48,506 bases of DNA from Clostridium vincentii (GCF_002995745.1 NZ_PVXQ01000026.1:1-48506), one strand, 5' to 3'; positions 1-8,727 are shown, counted from the first letter of the stretch. The notes: generated from the letters alone by a model not told the origin. Program-made: numbers and translations.

Positions 1-124
1 TTTGCCGCCGACTTCCTTCAGATTCCACCTCACAATGGACACCCTTGTCTTAAGCTAAATGGTTGGCACTATCAGCCTCCATTACGGACTTTCACCGATT
101 AGTGCACGCCCATGCTGGGCGCAC
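1..124 (-). mobile_element. Group II intron, 5' end only
   Basis: Read on the minus strand, the sequence starts at 124 with GTGCGCCCAGCATGGGCG, the GUGYG-type 5' end of bacterial group II introns. It continues with a GGTGAAAGTCCG block (about 81-95 read backwards), a GACAAGGGTGTCC block and GAAGGAAGTCGGCGGCAAA at the window edge, all familiar domain I sequence. The rest of domain I, the reverse-transcriptase gene and the 3' end lie outside the window. The intron points against the ABC ATPase gene it interrupts, so it cannot be spliced from that gene's mRNA. The window beginning inside a multicopy element may reflect an assembly break, which is an inference. Confidence 0.85.
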
Positions 125-813
125 TAGGAAGTATCATAGAATATCCTGTATTCTACGATAATCTCACTGGCAGAGAAAATTTAGAACTTCATTGTGAGTA
201 CATGGGATATTATGATAAAAGTGGTATTGATAAGGCAATAGATCTAGTAAATTTAAAGGAGATAGATAATAAGGAAGTTAAATATTTTTCCCTAGGGATG
301 AAACAAAGGCTTGGAATTGCAAGGGCAATTTTAACTAAACCTGAGTTATTAATACTAGATGAGCCAATCAATGGTCTTGATCCAATAGGAATTAAGGAAA
401 TCAGAGACATATTGAAAATGTTAAATAAAGAATATGGTATAACAATTTTAATATCTAGTCATATTTTAGGGGAAATAGAACAATTAGCAGATACCATAGG
501 GATAATAAATAATGGAAGATTAATAGAAGAAGTCTCCATGGAAAGCATTAGAGAAAAAAATACTGAGTATATAGAAATTATTACTAAGGATTGTATAAGA
601 GCAGTGTATATTTTGGAAAATGATTTAAATATTTCTAACTTTAAAGTTGTAGACAATACATTAATAAGAATATATGACTTAACGTTAGCTCAAAAGGATA
701 TTTCAAAGGCTTTAATTCTAAAGGATATAGAGATTGATGCTATTAATAAGAAAAATAGTACATTAGAAGACTATTTCTTAAATCTTTTAAATGGGGGTAA
801 GTTAAGTGTATAA
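125..813 (+). pseudogene. ABC transporter ATPase, 5' part cut off by the intron
   Basis: This is the C-terminal three quarters of an ATP-binding subunit of the BcrA/lantibiotic-exporter type. Visible are the Q-loop-side sequence GSIIEYPVFYDNLTGRENL, the signature region FSLGMKQRLGIARA, Walker B LLILDEPINGLDP and the H-loop ISSHIL. The Walker A (P-loop) part, about 80 residues, is missing because the group II intron begins at 124. The only ATG upstream in frame (112) lies inside intron sequence, so the fragment is probably not a functional ATPase as it stands. The gene overlaps the following permease by 8 bases, which shows that the two were translationally coupled. If the missing half continues beyond the intron, the gene is a plain insertional disruption. 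Confidence 0.85.
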
Positions 814-1507
814 ATTAATGAAATTAGAATTGAAGAAGTTCAAAATCAGTGGATATATTAAAGGAGCTATTATTACTAACTTAATTATTCTGGGGTTATT
901 ATTTATGGCTGTGTATTTGCCTGAATTTGGTGAAGATAGAATTATTAATAATTTCAATGATGTTTTTTGGATGACAGATGCATTTGTAAAAGCTCCTTTC
1001 ACAATTTTTGCAGCCGTATTAATTTCAAGATTAATAATTAGTGAATATAAAAATAAAACAATAAATGTTCTATTCACATATCCAATAAACAGGGAAAAAA
1101 TTATGTTAGCAAAGCTAGCTGTTGTAGCAACATTCACTTTTATAACTATGATAATATCAAATTTTTTCTTGAATTGTAGTTTATTTGTTTTAAATATTTT
1201 TATAAATTTTACTCAAGATCCTTTAACAGTGGATATATTGCAAAAAAGTATGATTAATATTGTTTTGTATTCAGTGACCTTTGCATTTATAAACTTAATT
1301 CCTGTATGTGTAGGGATGAAGAAGAAATCCGGGTCTGCCACAATAATAACCTCAATTATATTAGTAAGTATATTAAATAGTGGAACCAACGGAAATACCT
1401 TAAGTAGCATTATAGTAATTCCAATCATTCTTGCAGTTATAGGAGCAATTACTTCTTATTTATCAATAAAAGATATAGAAAAAGTAGATGTGATTGATTG
1501 TTATTAA
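806..1507 (+). CDS. ABC-2 type transporter permease
   Basis: A 233-residue integral membrane protein with about six hydrophobic segments: residues 20-40, 63-82, 97-125, 145-168, 177-192 and 201-222. It has the layout of ABC-2 permeases that pair with BcrA-like ATPases for export of peptides or antibiotics. The sequence SRLIISEYKNKTINVLFTYP after the second segment is the typical cytoplasmic motif of this group. GTG at 806 is the likely start, with GGGGG at 793-797 as SD and an 8-base overlap with the ATPase. An ATG four codons later is an alternative. With the ATPase disrupted the transporter is probably inactive unless another ATPase serves it. The substrate is unknown. Confidence 0.8.
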   Translation: MYKLMKLELKKFKISGYIKGAIITNLIILGLLFMAVYLPEFGEDRIINNFNDVFWMTDAFVKAPFTIFAAVLISRLIISEYKNKTINVLFTYPINREKIMLAKLAVVATFTFITMIISNFFLNCSLFVLNIFINFTQDPLTVDILQKSMINIVLYSVTFAFINLIPVCVGMKKKSGSATIITSIILVSILNSGTNGNTLSSIIVIPIILAVIGAITSYLSIKDIEKVDVIDCY

Positions 1508-1547
1508 GGTGTATTGTCACGTAAATTAAAGTTTCATATGAATAAAA

Positions 1548-1592
1548 AAAGAAGCTCTATAATAACTTAGGTTATTTATGAGTTTCTTTTTG
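1548..1592 (+). terminator. Rho-independent terminator after the permease
   Basis: An imperfect stem (AGAAGCTCTATAATAAC against GTTATTTATGAGTTTCT, loop TTAG) is followed by TTTTTG. It separates the ABC genes from rarA. Confidence 0.65.
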
Positions 1593-1657
1593 AATGTATA
1601 GCAAAAGAATATATGTTAAAATGTAAGTATATTATTCAAGGAAGATGAGGCGGAGTT

Positions 1658-2923
1658 ATGTATCAACCATTAGCAGATAAAATAAGACCAACTAAACTAT
1701 CGGAAGTTTGTGGTCAAAAACATATATTAGGAAACAATAAAATTTTAGATAGGATCCTTAAAAGTGGTGCAATAAGTAATATGATTTTTTACGGACCACC
1801 TGGTATTGGGAAGACAACTGTAGCAAATATTATTTCGAAATCTGCAAATAAGCAATTTTATAAGTTGAATGCTACGAATGCTTCTTTAAAGGATATACAG
1901 GATATTTGCAAGGAATTAGATACCTTTATGGGAAGAAATGGGGTTCTTTTGTACTTAGATGAGATTCAAAATTTTAATAAAAAACAACAGCAATCCTTAT
2001 TAGAATATATAGAAGACGGACGTATTACTTTAATAGCATCTACCACAGAAAATCCCTACCATTATGTTTATAAGGCTCTTTTAAGCAGGTCTACTATTTT
2101 TGAGTTCAAACCCTTAAGTGAAGATGATGTAAAAGAAGCATTAAATAGGGCGATTGATATAGAAAAAGTAAATTTTACTGAAACGTCCCTTAAAATTGAT
2201 GAGGAAGCCTTAGATTATTTCGCAGCTGCATCTAATGGAGATGTTAGAAAAGCTATAAATGGTCTTGAGGTTGCACTAAATTCTACAAATCCAAGCAGTG
2301 AAGGAATTGTACATATTACCCCTGTGATAGCAAGGGAAAGCTCTCAAACTAAGGTTGTAGCTTATGATATGAATGGTGATAGCCACTATGATATCTTAAG
2401 TGCTTTTCAAAAATCAATTAGAGGAAGTGATGCAAGTGCATCTCTTCATTACTTAGCTAGATTAATAAAAGCTGGAGATTTAATTTCAATTTGTAGAAGA
2501 CTTCTGGTAATAGCTTCAGAGGATATAGGCCTTGCTTATCCTCAAGCATGTTCTATAGTAAAGTCTTTATTAGATACATCTAGAGAATTAGGGTTTCCTG
2601 AAGCTAGAATACCATTAGCTGAAGCAACTATTTTGCTTGCCACCGCACCAAAGTCAAATTCTGTGGTACTTGCAATAGATAAAGCTTTGGCAGATTTAGA
2701 TAATATGAAAATAGATGATATTCCAAACCATCTAAAGGATGCACATTATAGTGGAGCTGCTGCTTTAGGACGAGGGGTTACTTATAAATATCCACATAAT
2801 TATGAGAATAACTTTATTAAGCAGCAATATTTACCCAATAATATTAAAACAAGGATCTATTATGAGCCGGGAGCAAATAAGATGGAAAGAACTACGAAGG
2901 AGTTTTGGGATAGAGTTAAATAA
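1658..2923 (+). CDS. rarA: Replication-associated recombination protein A (RarA/MgsA)
   Basis: A 421-residue AAA+ ATPase of the RarA/WRNIP1 family, which acts at stalled replication forks in the cytoplasm. Visible in order are the N-terminal PLADKIRPTKLSEVCGQKHILG block, Walker A GPPGIGKTT, Walker B LLYLDEIQNF, sensor 1 ASTTENP, the arginine-finger region LLSRSTIFEF and the C-terminal tetramerisation domain with SEDIGLAYPQA and GAAALGRGVTYKYPHN. The length is normal. ATG at 1658 has a GAGGCGGAG SD. It stands alone between two terminators. Nothing unusual is seen. Confidence 0.95.
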   Translation: MYQPLADKIRPTKLSEVCGQKHILGNNKILDRILKSGAISNMIFYGPPGIGKTTVANIISKSANKQFYKLNATNASLKDIQDICKELDTFMGRNGVLLYLDEIQNFNKKQQQSLLEYIEDGRITLIASTTENPYHYVYKALLSRSTIFEFKPLSEDDVKEALNRAIDIEKVNFTETSLKIDEEALDYFAAASNGDVRKAINGLEVALNSTNPSSEGIVHITPVIARESSQTKVVAYDMNGDSHYDILSAFQKSIRGSDASASLHYLARLIKAGDLISICRRLLVIASEDIGLAYPQACSIVKSLLDTSRELGFPEARIPLAEATILLATAPKSNSVVLAIDKALADLDNMKIDDIPNHLKDAHYSGAAALGRGVTYKYPHNYENNFIKQQYLPNNIKTRIYYEPGANKMERTTKEFWDRVK

Positions 2924-3074
2924 AATATATTTAAAAATAGATAAGCAATTTGTATATAATTATGATATTATATTAATAAGTTATTATTAAATAAATAGAT
3001 ATAACTAGTAACGATTAGTCTTTGAGATAACAATTTAATAAATATAGTATACAAGACACGTATATTTTTCAATG

Positions 3075-3110
3075 ATGAAAAGCTACAAATATTAGCTTTT
3101 CATTTTTTTT
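3075..3110 (+). terminator. Terminator downstream of rarA
   Basis: A perfect 11-bp stem, ATGAAAAGCTA (3075-3085) with TAGCTTTTCAT (3093-3103), loop of seven, then seven T. It ends the rarA transcript before the iscR promoter. Confidence 0.9.
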
Positions 3111-3131
3111 ACAGAAAATGAAACATCCTTA

Positions 3132-3179
3132 TTGACAATTCCCGAGTGCTTTGCTATGATATAAATATAAATCATAGCA
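3132..3179 (+). promoter_or_regulatory. iscR promoter with palindromic candidate operator
   Basis: TTGACA (3132-3137), a 17-base spacer and TATGAT (3155-3160) make a near-consensus sigma-A promoter. A perfect inverted repeat, TGCTATGAT (3152-3160) and ATCATAGCA (3171-3179) with a 10-base spacer, covers the -10 box and the expected transcription start. This is where a repressor would block initiation. Self-repression by the Rrf2/IscR regulator encoded just downstream is the simplest reading, but it is an inference. Confidence 0.8.
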
Positions 3180-3212
3180 TAGTAAATTGGTCAACATTAA
3201 GGAGAGATTACA

Positions 3213-3665
3213 ATGAAGTTATCTACAAAGGGGCGCTATGGTGTAAAGGCAATGGTAGAACTTGCTATAAACTATGGTGGTCCTCCAATATCTGTTAAAA
3301 CAATATCCGTAAGACAAAATATATCTGAATGCTACTTAGAACAATTATTTGCACCTTTAAGAAAGGCAAAATTAATTACTAGTAGTCGAGGAGCTCAAGG
3401 TGGATATGTTTTAAGTAAAGAACCTAAAAGTATTACAGTGGCGCAGGTTATCTATATTCTTGAAGGTCCTATTGAAATAGCAGATTGTATAGAAGGTACG
3501 GCATGTGATAATATCGATTTTTGTGCTACTCGACTTCTTTGGGAAAAAATTAAAAATAGCATTGATGATGTAATGGAATCAATAACCCTTCAGGACATTG
3601 TTAATGATTACAAAGATATGAAATTTAAAAATGAAGAAATAAAGTTACAAAATGGAGGAAAATAA
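3213..3665 (+). CDS. iscR: Rrf2-family Fe-S regulator IscR
   Basis: A 150-residue winged-helix regulator starting MKLSTKGRYGVKAMVELA, the Rrf2-family hallmark. The three cysteines that hold a [2Fe-2S] cluster in IscR are at 92, 98 and 104 with C-x5-C-x5-C spacing, the same numbering as E. coli IscR, so a cluster-sensing role is well supported. Known family members repress Fe-S assembly genes when the cluster is present. It is the first gene of iscR-iscS-iscU-mnmA, and its 3' end carries the SD of the next gene. The ATG has AAGGAGAG six to eight bases upstream. Confidence 0.92.
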   Translation: MKLSTKGRYGVKAMVELAINYGGPPISVKTISVRQNISECYLEQLFAPLRKAKLITSSRGAQGGYVLSKEPKSITVAQVIYILEGPIEIADCIEGTACDNIDFCATRLLWEKIKNSIDDVMESITLQDIVNDYKDMKFKNEEIKLQNGGK

Positions 3666-3666
3666 A

Positions 3667-4848
3667 ATGAAGAATGTATATATGGATTATGCAGCCACAA
3701 CTTTTGTTAAACCAGAAGTACTAGAGGAAATGTTGCCTTATTTCACGGAAAAGTTTGGTAATCCATCATCCTTTTATGAAGTTTCAAGAATAACAAGTAA
3801 AGCAATTGATGACTCTAGAGCAAAAGTTGCTAAAGCAATAAATGCACAAACTAGTGAAATCTACTTTACAGGTGGAGGATCCGAAGCTGATAACTGGGCA
3901 ATTAAAGGTATTGCTTCAGCTTATAAAAATAAAGGCAATCATATTATTACATCAAAAATAGAACATCATGCAGTATTACATACCTGTGAATATCTTGAAA
4001 AGCAAGGATATGAGGTAACTTATCTTGATGTGGATAGTGAAGGTTTTGTAAATCCAGAAGATGTTAGAAATGCAATTACAGATAAAACTATTTTAGTTTC
4101 TATCATGTTTGCAAACAATGAGATTGGTACAATTGAACCTATAAAGGAAATTGGAGCAATTTGTAGAGAAAAGAAGGTTTTATTCCATACAGATGCAGTT
4201 CAAGCTATAGGGAATATTCCAGTTGATGTTGAAGATATGAACATTGATTTATTATCTCTAGCTGGACATAAAATTTATGGACCTAAGGGAATAGGAGCTT
4301 TATACATCAAAAAAGGTATTAGAATACATAACCTTATTCACGGTGGTGGACAAGAAAGAGGTAGAAGAGCTGGAACTGAAAATATTGCAAGTATAGTAGG
4401 CATTGCAAAAGCAATTGAACTTGCTACAGAAAATCTAGAAGAACATATGAATAAGATGACAAATTTAAGAAATAGGTTATTTGAAGGATTATTAAAACTT
4501 CCTCATACAACTGTAAATGGACCTATGGGAGATAAACGACTACCTGGAAATGTAAATGTAAAATTTAGATTTATTGAAGGAGAAGGGATTTTACTTTCAT
4601 TAGACTTTGAAGGAATAAGTGCTTCTAGTGGAAGTGCTTGTACATCAGGATCTTTAGACCCATCACATGTACTATTAGCTATAGGAATATGTCATGAAAG
4701 AGCTCATGGTTCTTTAAGACTTACTTTAGGGGATAGCACAACTCAAGAAGATGTTGATTATGTTATAGAAACAGTACCACCAATTATAGAAAGATTAAGA
4801 AAGATGTCTCCATTATGGGATGACTACAATAAAAAAGGAGAGGTTTAA
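3667..4848 (+). CDS. iscS: Cysteine desulfurase (IscS/NifS)
   Basis: A PLP enzyme that takes sulfur from cysteine and passes it on as persulfide to IscU for Fe-S clusters and to MnmA for tRNA thiolation. Visible are the class-V aminotransferase start MDYAATTFVKPEV, the HHAVLHT segment, the PLP lysine in SLAGHKIYGPKG and the catalytic cysteine loop SSGSACTSGSLDPSHVL. That is the long, group I (NifS/IscS) form of the loop. ATG at 3667 is chosen because GGAGGA at 3655-3660 is its SD. An in-frame ATG at 3652 would put that SD inside the gene. This gives 393 residues, normal for the family. It lies two bases after iscR. Confidence 0.95.
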   Translation: MKNVYMDYAATTFVKPEVLEEMLPYFTEKFGNPSSFYEVSRITSKAIDDSRAKVAKAINAQTSEIYFTGGGSEADNWAIKGIASAYKNKGNHIITSKIEHHAVLHTCEYLEKQGYEVTYLDVDSEGFVNPEDVRNAITDKTILVSIMFANNEIGTIEPIKEIGAICREKKVLFHTDAVQAIGNIPVDVEDMNIDLLSLAGHKIYGPKGIGALYIKKGIRIHNLIHGGGQERGRRAGTENIASIVGIAKAIELATENLEEHMNKMTNLRNRLFEGLLKLPHTTVNGPMGDKRLPGNVNVKFRFIEGEGILLSLDFEGISASSGSACTSGSLDPSHVLLAIGICHERAHGSLRLTLGDSTTQEDVDYVIETVPPIIERLRKMSPLWDDYNKKGEV

Positions 4849-4849
4849 T

Positions 4850-5284
4850 ATGATATATTCTGATAAGGTAATGGACCATTTTAAAAATCCTAGAAATGTA
4901 GGGGAAATTGAAGATGCAAATGGCGTTGGAGAAGTTGGAAATGCTAAGTGCGGAGATATAATGAAAATTTACTTGAAGATTGAGGATAATATAATAAAGG
5001 ATGCAAAGTTTATGACTTTTGGTTGTGGATCAGCAATAGCATCATCATCAATGGCTACAGAACTTATTATAGGAAAAGATATAGATGAAGCATGGGATCT
5101 TACTAATAAAGCGGTTGCTGAAGCTTTAGATGGGTTACCACCAATTAAAATGCATTGCTCAGTTTTAGCTGAAGAAGCTATTCATAAAGCTTTAAATGAT
5201 TATAGAGCAAAGGCTGGACTTGACGTTCACTTTATTGAAGAACATGGAGAAGATTTACACGATGCGGTTCATTTCGCTGAATAG
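4850..5284 (+). CDS. iscU: Fe-S cluster scaffold IscU (NifU N-terminal type)
   Basis: A 144-residue scaffold on which [2Fe-2S] and [4Fe-4S] clusters are built with sulfur from IscS. The three ligand cysteines are at 34 (NAKCGD), 59 ([12 protein letters not shown]) and 103 ([11 protein letters not shown]). The aspartate two residues after the first cysteine, typical of IscU, is present. Only the NifU N-terminal domain is there; the Nfu and ferredoxin-like domains of full NifU are absent. ATG at 4850 has GGAGAGG as SD. The stop of iscS is one base before it, so the two are translated together. Confidence 0.95.
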   Translation: MIYSDKVMDHFKNPRNVGEIEDANGVGEVGNAKCGDIMKIYLKIEDNIIKDAKFMTFGCGSAIASSSMATELIIGKDIDEAWDLTNKAVAEALDGLPPIKMHCSVLAEEAIHKALNDYRAKAGLDVHFIEEHGEDLHDAVHFAE

Positions 5285-5292
5285 GAGATAGC

Positions 5293-6369
5293 ATGAATAA
5301 AAAAGTAGTAGTAGGTATGAGTGGTGGAGTTGATAGCTCCGTTGCAGCTTATCTTTTAAAAGAACAAGGATATGATGTAATTGGTATTACAATGCAAATG
5401 TCCCCAGAGGACCCGGATTTTGCCGAAAGAGAAGGCGGATGTTGTGGTCTTTCTGCGGTAGAAGATGCAAGACGGGTATGTGATAAACTGGAAATACCAT
5501 TTTATGTTTTGAATTTTAGAGAAATCTTTAGAAAAAAAGTAATTGATAATTTTGTTGATGAATATATGGCAGGAAGGACACCTAATCCTTGTATCGCCTG
5601 TAATAAGTATTTGAAATTTGATGAATTATTAAGAAAAGCTAGAGGTATCGGAGCAGAGTATGTAGCAACTGGTCATTATGCTAAAATAGTAGAAGAAGAT
5701 GGAAGGATGCTTTTAATTAAATCAGAAGATGATAAAAAGGATCAGACCTATGCTCTATATAATTTTACTCAAGATCAATTAGCTCATACTTTAATGCCTT
5801 GTGGTGAATATAATAAGGACAAAATACGAGAAATAGCTAAAGAACTAGGTCTAGCAGTACATAATAAAAAAGACAGTGAAGAAATTTGTTTTGTAACAGA
5901 CAATGACCATGGTAGATTCATTTCAGAAGATAAGCCAGGAAAGATTAAGCCTGGTGATTTTGTAAATAGGGCTGGAGAGATTCTTGGACAGCATAAGGGA
6001 ATAGTTAACTACACTATAGGTCAAAGAAAAGGATTAGGTATAGCTTTTGGGATTCCTATGTTTGTAACTGGTATTAATGCTAAAAGAAATCAGGTTATAT
6101 TAGGGTCGGAAGAAGATATTTTTAAGACTGAATTATTAGCTAAGGACCTGAATTTTATCTCTTTTGATAAATTAAAACAAGAATTAGAGGTTACTGCTAA
6201 GGTAAGGTATGCTGGAAAGGCTGCTGAAGCAACTATTTATCCAGAGGCATATGGTAAGGTTAGAGTTGTCTTTAAGGATAAACAAAGAGCTATAACAAAA
6301 GGTCAATCCGTTGTTTTTTATAATGGGAACATTACTATTGGTGGCGGAATTATTGAAAAGATATTTTAA
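5293..6369 (+). CDS. mnmA: tRNA-specific 2-thiouridylase MnmA
   Basis: A 358-residue enzyme that makes 2-thiouridine at position 34 of Lys, Glu and Gln tRNAs. It has the PP-loop ATPase motif [11 protein letters not shown] at the N-terminus, the two catalytic cysteines in [12 protein letters not shown] and EEICFV, the tRNA-binding ATGHYAKI segment and a C-terminal beta-barrel. The sulfur comes from IscS, so its place at the end of the isc operon makes sense and is common in clostridia. SD AGGAGA. A strong terminator follows. Confidence 0.96.
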   Translation: MNKKVVVGMSGGVDSSVAAYLLKEQGYDVIGITMQMSPEDPDFAEREGGCCGLSAVEDARRVCDKLEIPFYVLNFREIFRKKVIDNFVDEYMAGRTPNPCIACNKYLKFDELLRKARGIGAEYVATGHYAKIVEEDGRMLLIKSEDDKKDQTYALYNFTQDQLAHTLMPCGEYNKDKIREIAKELGLAVHNKKDSEEICFVTDNDHGRFISEDKPGKIKPGDFVNRAGEILGQHKGIVNYTIGQRKGLGIAFGIPMFVTGINAKRNQVILGSEEDIFKTELLAKDLNFISFDKLKQELEVTAKVRYAGKAAEATIYPEAYGKVRVVFKDKQRAITKGQSVVFYNGNITIGGGIIEKIF

Positions 6370-6378
6370 TATTAAAAT

Positions 6379-6430
6379 GAGCTGCTAAAACTAGAAATTA
6401 TAAATTCTAGTTTTAGCAGCTCATCTTTTT
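6379..6430 (+). terminator. Terminator of the isc-mnmA operon
   Basis: A perfect 18-bp stem (left arm 6379-6396, right arm 6405-6422, eight-base loop) with a T-rich tail at 6426-6430. This is the strongest hairpin in the window. Confidence 0.92.
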
Positions 6431-6532
6431 ATCTATAGTCAAATAATCATTATTACTTCATGGAATACATTAAGTAAATTGGAAATTAGACGATAATAAG
6501 GATAAATATCAATAAAAAGGTGGCGTGTATTA

Positions 6533-7195
6533 ATGAGTATAGACAGTATTGGATCTAATGGCATAAACACCTCCAATTATAGTAATATAAATGATAGAAA
6601 AAAAGTAGAAAATAAAAATGAAGAGTCTAGCAACACATCAAAAGGCATAGGTACTGATACATTTATTGAATCCAAAGAACAAGATACAACTAATTCAACA
6701 TATAAACCTGTAAAAAAGAAACTTACTCTAGAAGAAGTAAAAGCCATAAAAGAAGAACAACAAAATTTAAAAGCAGATCTTATAAAAAGATTTATTAGTG
6801 ATACAATAAGTAATCAGAATAAATTGCTTGGAAAATCAACTGGAAGTAACATAAATGAAATGCCCAAGGAAACTACAGATTTACTTACTAAAATCTTCGG
6901 TTCTGTAGAAGATGCTTACCCACCACTTGCAACAACTCAAGAAGGTGCACAGCAAGCAATATCAGAAGGTGGAGCATATTCTGTAACTGCAGTTGCAGAT
7001 CGTATTATGACTATGGCAAAAGCCATAGCAGGAGATGATCCAGATAAAATTCAAAAAATGAGAGATGAAGTGGAGAAAGGTTTTGCACAAGCTGGATTAG
7101 ATTTTAGCAAAGCAACAAAAAGTGATTTACCCCAAATTTCTAAAGATACCTACACTGAGGTCATGAAGAGATTTGATGAATTACAGGATAAATAA
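6533..7195 (+). CDS. Uncharacterised 220-residue protein
   Basis: I do not recognise a characterised family. There is no signal peptide or membrane segment. Residues 1-60 are rich in Ser, Asn, Thr and Lys and look disordered. Residues 64-90 (LTLEEVKAIKEEQQNLKADLIKRFI) look like a charged helix. The folded part is residues 125-215, with YPPLATTQEGAQQAISEGG and SVTAVADRIMTMAKAIAGDDPDKIQKM, ending in a helical KDTYTEVMKRFDELQ. The layout resembles small proteins found near flagellar or cell-surface genes, but no such genes are here. It has its own SD (AGGTGG) and follows a strong terminator, so it has its own promoter. It ends one base before the next gene's start. Confidence 0.75.
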   Translation: MSIDSIGSNGINTSNYSNINDRKKVENKNEESSNTSKGIGTDTFIESKEQDTTNSTYKPVKKKLTLEEVKAIKEEQQNLKADLIKRFISDTISNQNKLLGKSTGSNINEMPKETTDLLTKIFGSVEDAYPPLATTQEGAQQAISEGGAYSVTAVADRIMTMAKAIAGDDPDKIQKMRDEVEKGFAQAGLDFSKATKSDLPQISKDTYTEVMKRFDELQDK

Positions 7196-7196
7196 T

Positions 7197-7616
7197 ATGA
7201 TTTTCAAATATACTAGAAATAGATTATTGTATGCAGTTTTAATTATTATTGTAATGATATTAGGATTATTATCTGGAAAATATGGATATATCATACCAGA
7301 TTTTATAGATATATATCTAGGTGATGCTTTATGGGCATCAATGATTTACTTAGGAGTAGCCTTTATTTTCAATAAAAAGAGATTAAAAATAGTGGCTGCA
7401 TTTGGATTATCTTTTTGCTATCTAATTGAAATTAGCCAATTGTACCATGCTAATTGGATAGATAACATTAGGCAAACTACTCTAGGAGGTTTGATTTTAG
7501 GGTATGGATTTTTGTGGAGTGACTTGGTAGCTTATAGTATGGGAATTGGGATAGGTGTAATTATTGACCTGATAATTTCAAAGAGTTATAAGATTGTGGA
7601 GAGTAATCATAGATAG
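7197..7616 (+). CDS. DUF2809-like small membrane protein
   Basis: A 139-residue protein with four or five hydrophobic segments: about residues 11-26, 40-56, 63-78, 97-110 and 113-128. The PDFIDIYLGDALWASMIYLGVAF block is characteristic of the DUF2809 family, whose function is unknown to me. ATG at 7197 is chosen over an upstream TTG at 7173 because AGGATA precedes it by a usual distance and the TTG lies inside the previous gene. It starts immediately after the stop of the preceding gene, so the two are probably cotranscribed. Confidence 0.75.
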   Translation: MIFKYTRNRLLYAVLIIIVMILGLLSGKYGYIIPDFIDIYLGDALWASMIYLGVAFIFNKKRLKIVAAFGLSFCYLIEISQLYHANWIDNIRQTTLGGLILGYGFLWSDLVAYSMGIGIGVIIDLIISKSYKIVESNHR

Positions 7617-7678
7617 ATTATATGTTCAATTCAAGAATTTGTAATCTATCAAACATTTTATTAATGGAGGGGGTACTA

Positions 7679-8113
7679 ATGGAAAATTTAACTGAAAAAG
7701 CAATAGATAAATTTAATAAGGGTTATAATTGCTGCCAATCAGTCCTTTGCGCATATTGTGAATTGTTTGATATGAAGGAGAAAGATGCAATTCGTATAAC
7801 AGAAGCATTTGGGAGTGGTATAGCAGGATTAAAAGAAACTTGTGGTGCCGTAACAGGTATGGCTATGACAGTAGGTTTAATAAATAGTGCTGGTGATTTA
7901 GATAATCCTAAAAAGACAAAGATTGAAACCTATAGAATAACTCAAGAAATGATGAAAGAATTTGCTGAGATTAACGGGTCTTTAAACTGTGGAGATATTT
8001 TAAAAGGTGATGGATTTAATCAATTAAGAAGTTGTAAAGGCTGTGTTGAAGATGCATCAAACCTTATCCAAAAGCATTTTTTCTCAAACAAAACGACTTT
8101 AATGGAAAGGTGA
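7679..8113 (+). CDS. C_GCAxxG_C_C family redox-type protein
   Basis: A 144-residue protein of the cysteine-rich C_GCAxxG_C_C family. Cysteine clusters are YNCCQSVLCAYC near residue 18, ETCGAVTGMAMTVG near residue 55 (the CGAxxG core) and LNCGD...RSCKGC near residues 103-122. The spacing suggests a bound metal or redox cofactor. The family is common in anaerobes and often neighbours reductases or permeases, but its reaction is not established. ATG at 7679 follows GGAGGGGGT, an excellent SD; the reading frame open upstream has none. It is four bases before cobU and probably cotranscribed with it. Confidence 0.8.
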   Translation: MENLTEKAIDKFNKGYNCCQSVLCAYCELFDMKEKDAIRITEAFGSGIAGLKETCGAVTGMAMTVGLINSAGDLDNPKKTKIETYRITQEMMKEFAEINGSLNCGDILKGDGFNQLRSCKGCVEDASNLIQKHFFSNKTTLMER

Positions 8114-8117
8114 AATA

Positions 8118-8666
8118 ATGAGTAAAATAACTTTAGTAACAGGTGGTAGTAGAAGCGGTAAAAGTAGCTTTGGGGAAGACTTATTTAAAGAGGAAGACAG
8201 GGTCCTATATATTGCTACATCTATGATTACAGATGATGAAATGGAAAATCGAGTTGCCGTTCATAAAAGTAGAAGAAATCAGAATTGGGAAACCTTTGAA
8301 GGTTATAGAAATTTGTATAATGTAATTAAAGATACTAATTGTAAATACATTATCCTTGAGTGTATAACTACCATGATAACAAATTTAATGTTTGATAAAT
8401 ATACAGACTTTGATAATTTATCAAAAGAAGAGATACAGACTTTAGAAGAGAGTATTAGTGAAGAGATTACAAAAATAATATCTAATTGCAAAGATTTTGA
8501 TAAAGAACTTGTAATAATAACAAATGAAGTTGGTTTTGGTTTAGTATCTGAATATAAACTTGGAAGAATTTTTACTGATATATCAGGTAGAATAAATCAA
8601 TTAATAGGTAAATTATGTGATGAGGCTTATTTAGTGGTATCAGGATTACCATTAAAGCTTAAATAG
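8118..8666 (+). CDS. cobU: Adenosylcobinamide kinase / adenosylcobinamide-phosphate guanylyltransferase (CobU)
   Basis: A bifunctional enzyme of the nucleotide-loop pathway: it phosphorylates adenosylcobinamide and then transfers GMP to give AdoCbi-GDP. The N-terminus MSKITLVTGGSRSGKSSFGEDL holds the P-loop GGSRSGKS, and VAVHKSRRNQNWETFE contains the HxxRR segment with the guanylylated histidine. LVIITNEVGFGLVSEYKLGRIFTDISGRINQ is the conserved C-terminal half. At 182 residues the length is normal. It lies apart from the main B12 operon, separated by a gene on the opposite strand, so it is not under the riboswitch at 9756 and must be expressed separately. Confidence 0.95.
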   Translation: MSKITLVTGGSRSGKSSFGEDLFKEEDRVLYIATSMITDDEMENRVAVHKSRRNQNWETFEGYRNLYNVIKDTNCKYIILECITTMITNLMFDKYTDFDNLSKEEIQTLEESISEEITKIISNCKDFDKELVIITNEVGFGLVSEYKLGRIFTDISGRINQLIGKLCDEAYLVVSGLPLKLK

Positions 8667-8727
8667 TTAAGTTTGATTGTATGCAGATATTTTTTATTTA
8701 TTCTTGAGAACCCTGAAAAGGGAAGAA

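Noticed and set aside
112..124. ATG at 112 as the start of a complete ABC ATPase
   Set aside because: These bases belong to the group II intron 5' end, and the protein would lack Walker A. The gene is a truncated fragment.
802..1137. 111-codon minus-strand reading frame inside the ABC permease
   Set aside because: Antisense shadow of a membrane protein gene in AT-rich DNA; no start signals.
2802..2990. 62-codon reading frame at the 3' end of rarA
   Set aside because: It overlaps rarA in another frame, has no SD and no domain; it is a shadow.
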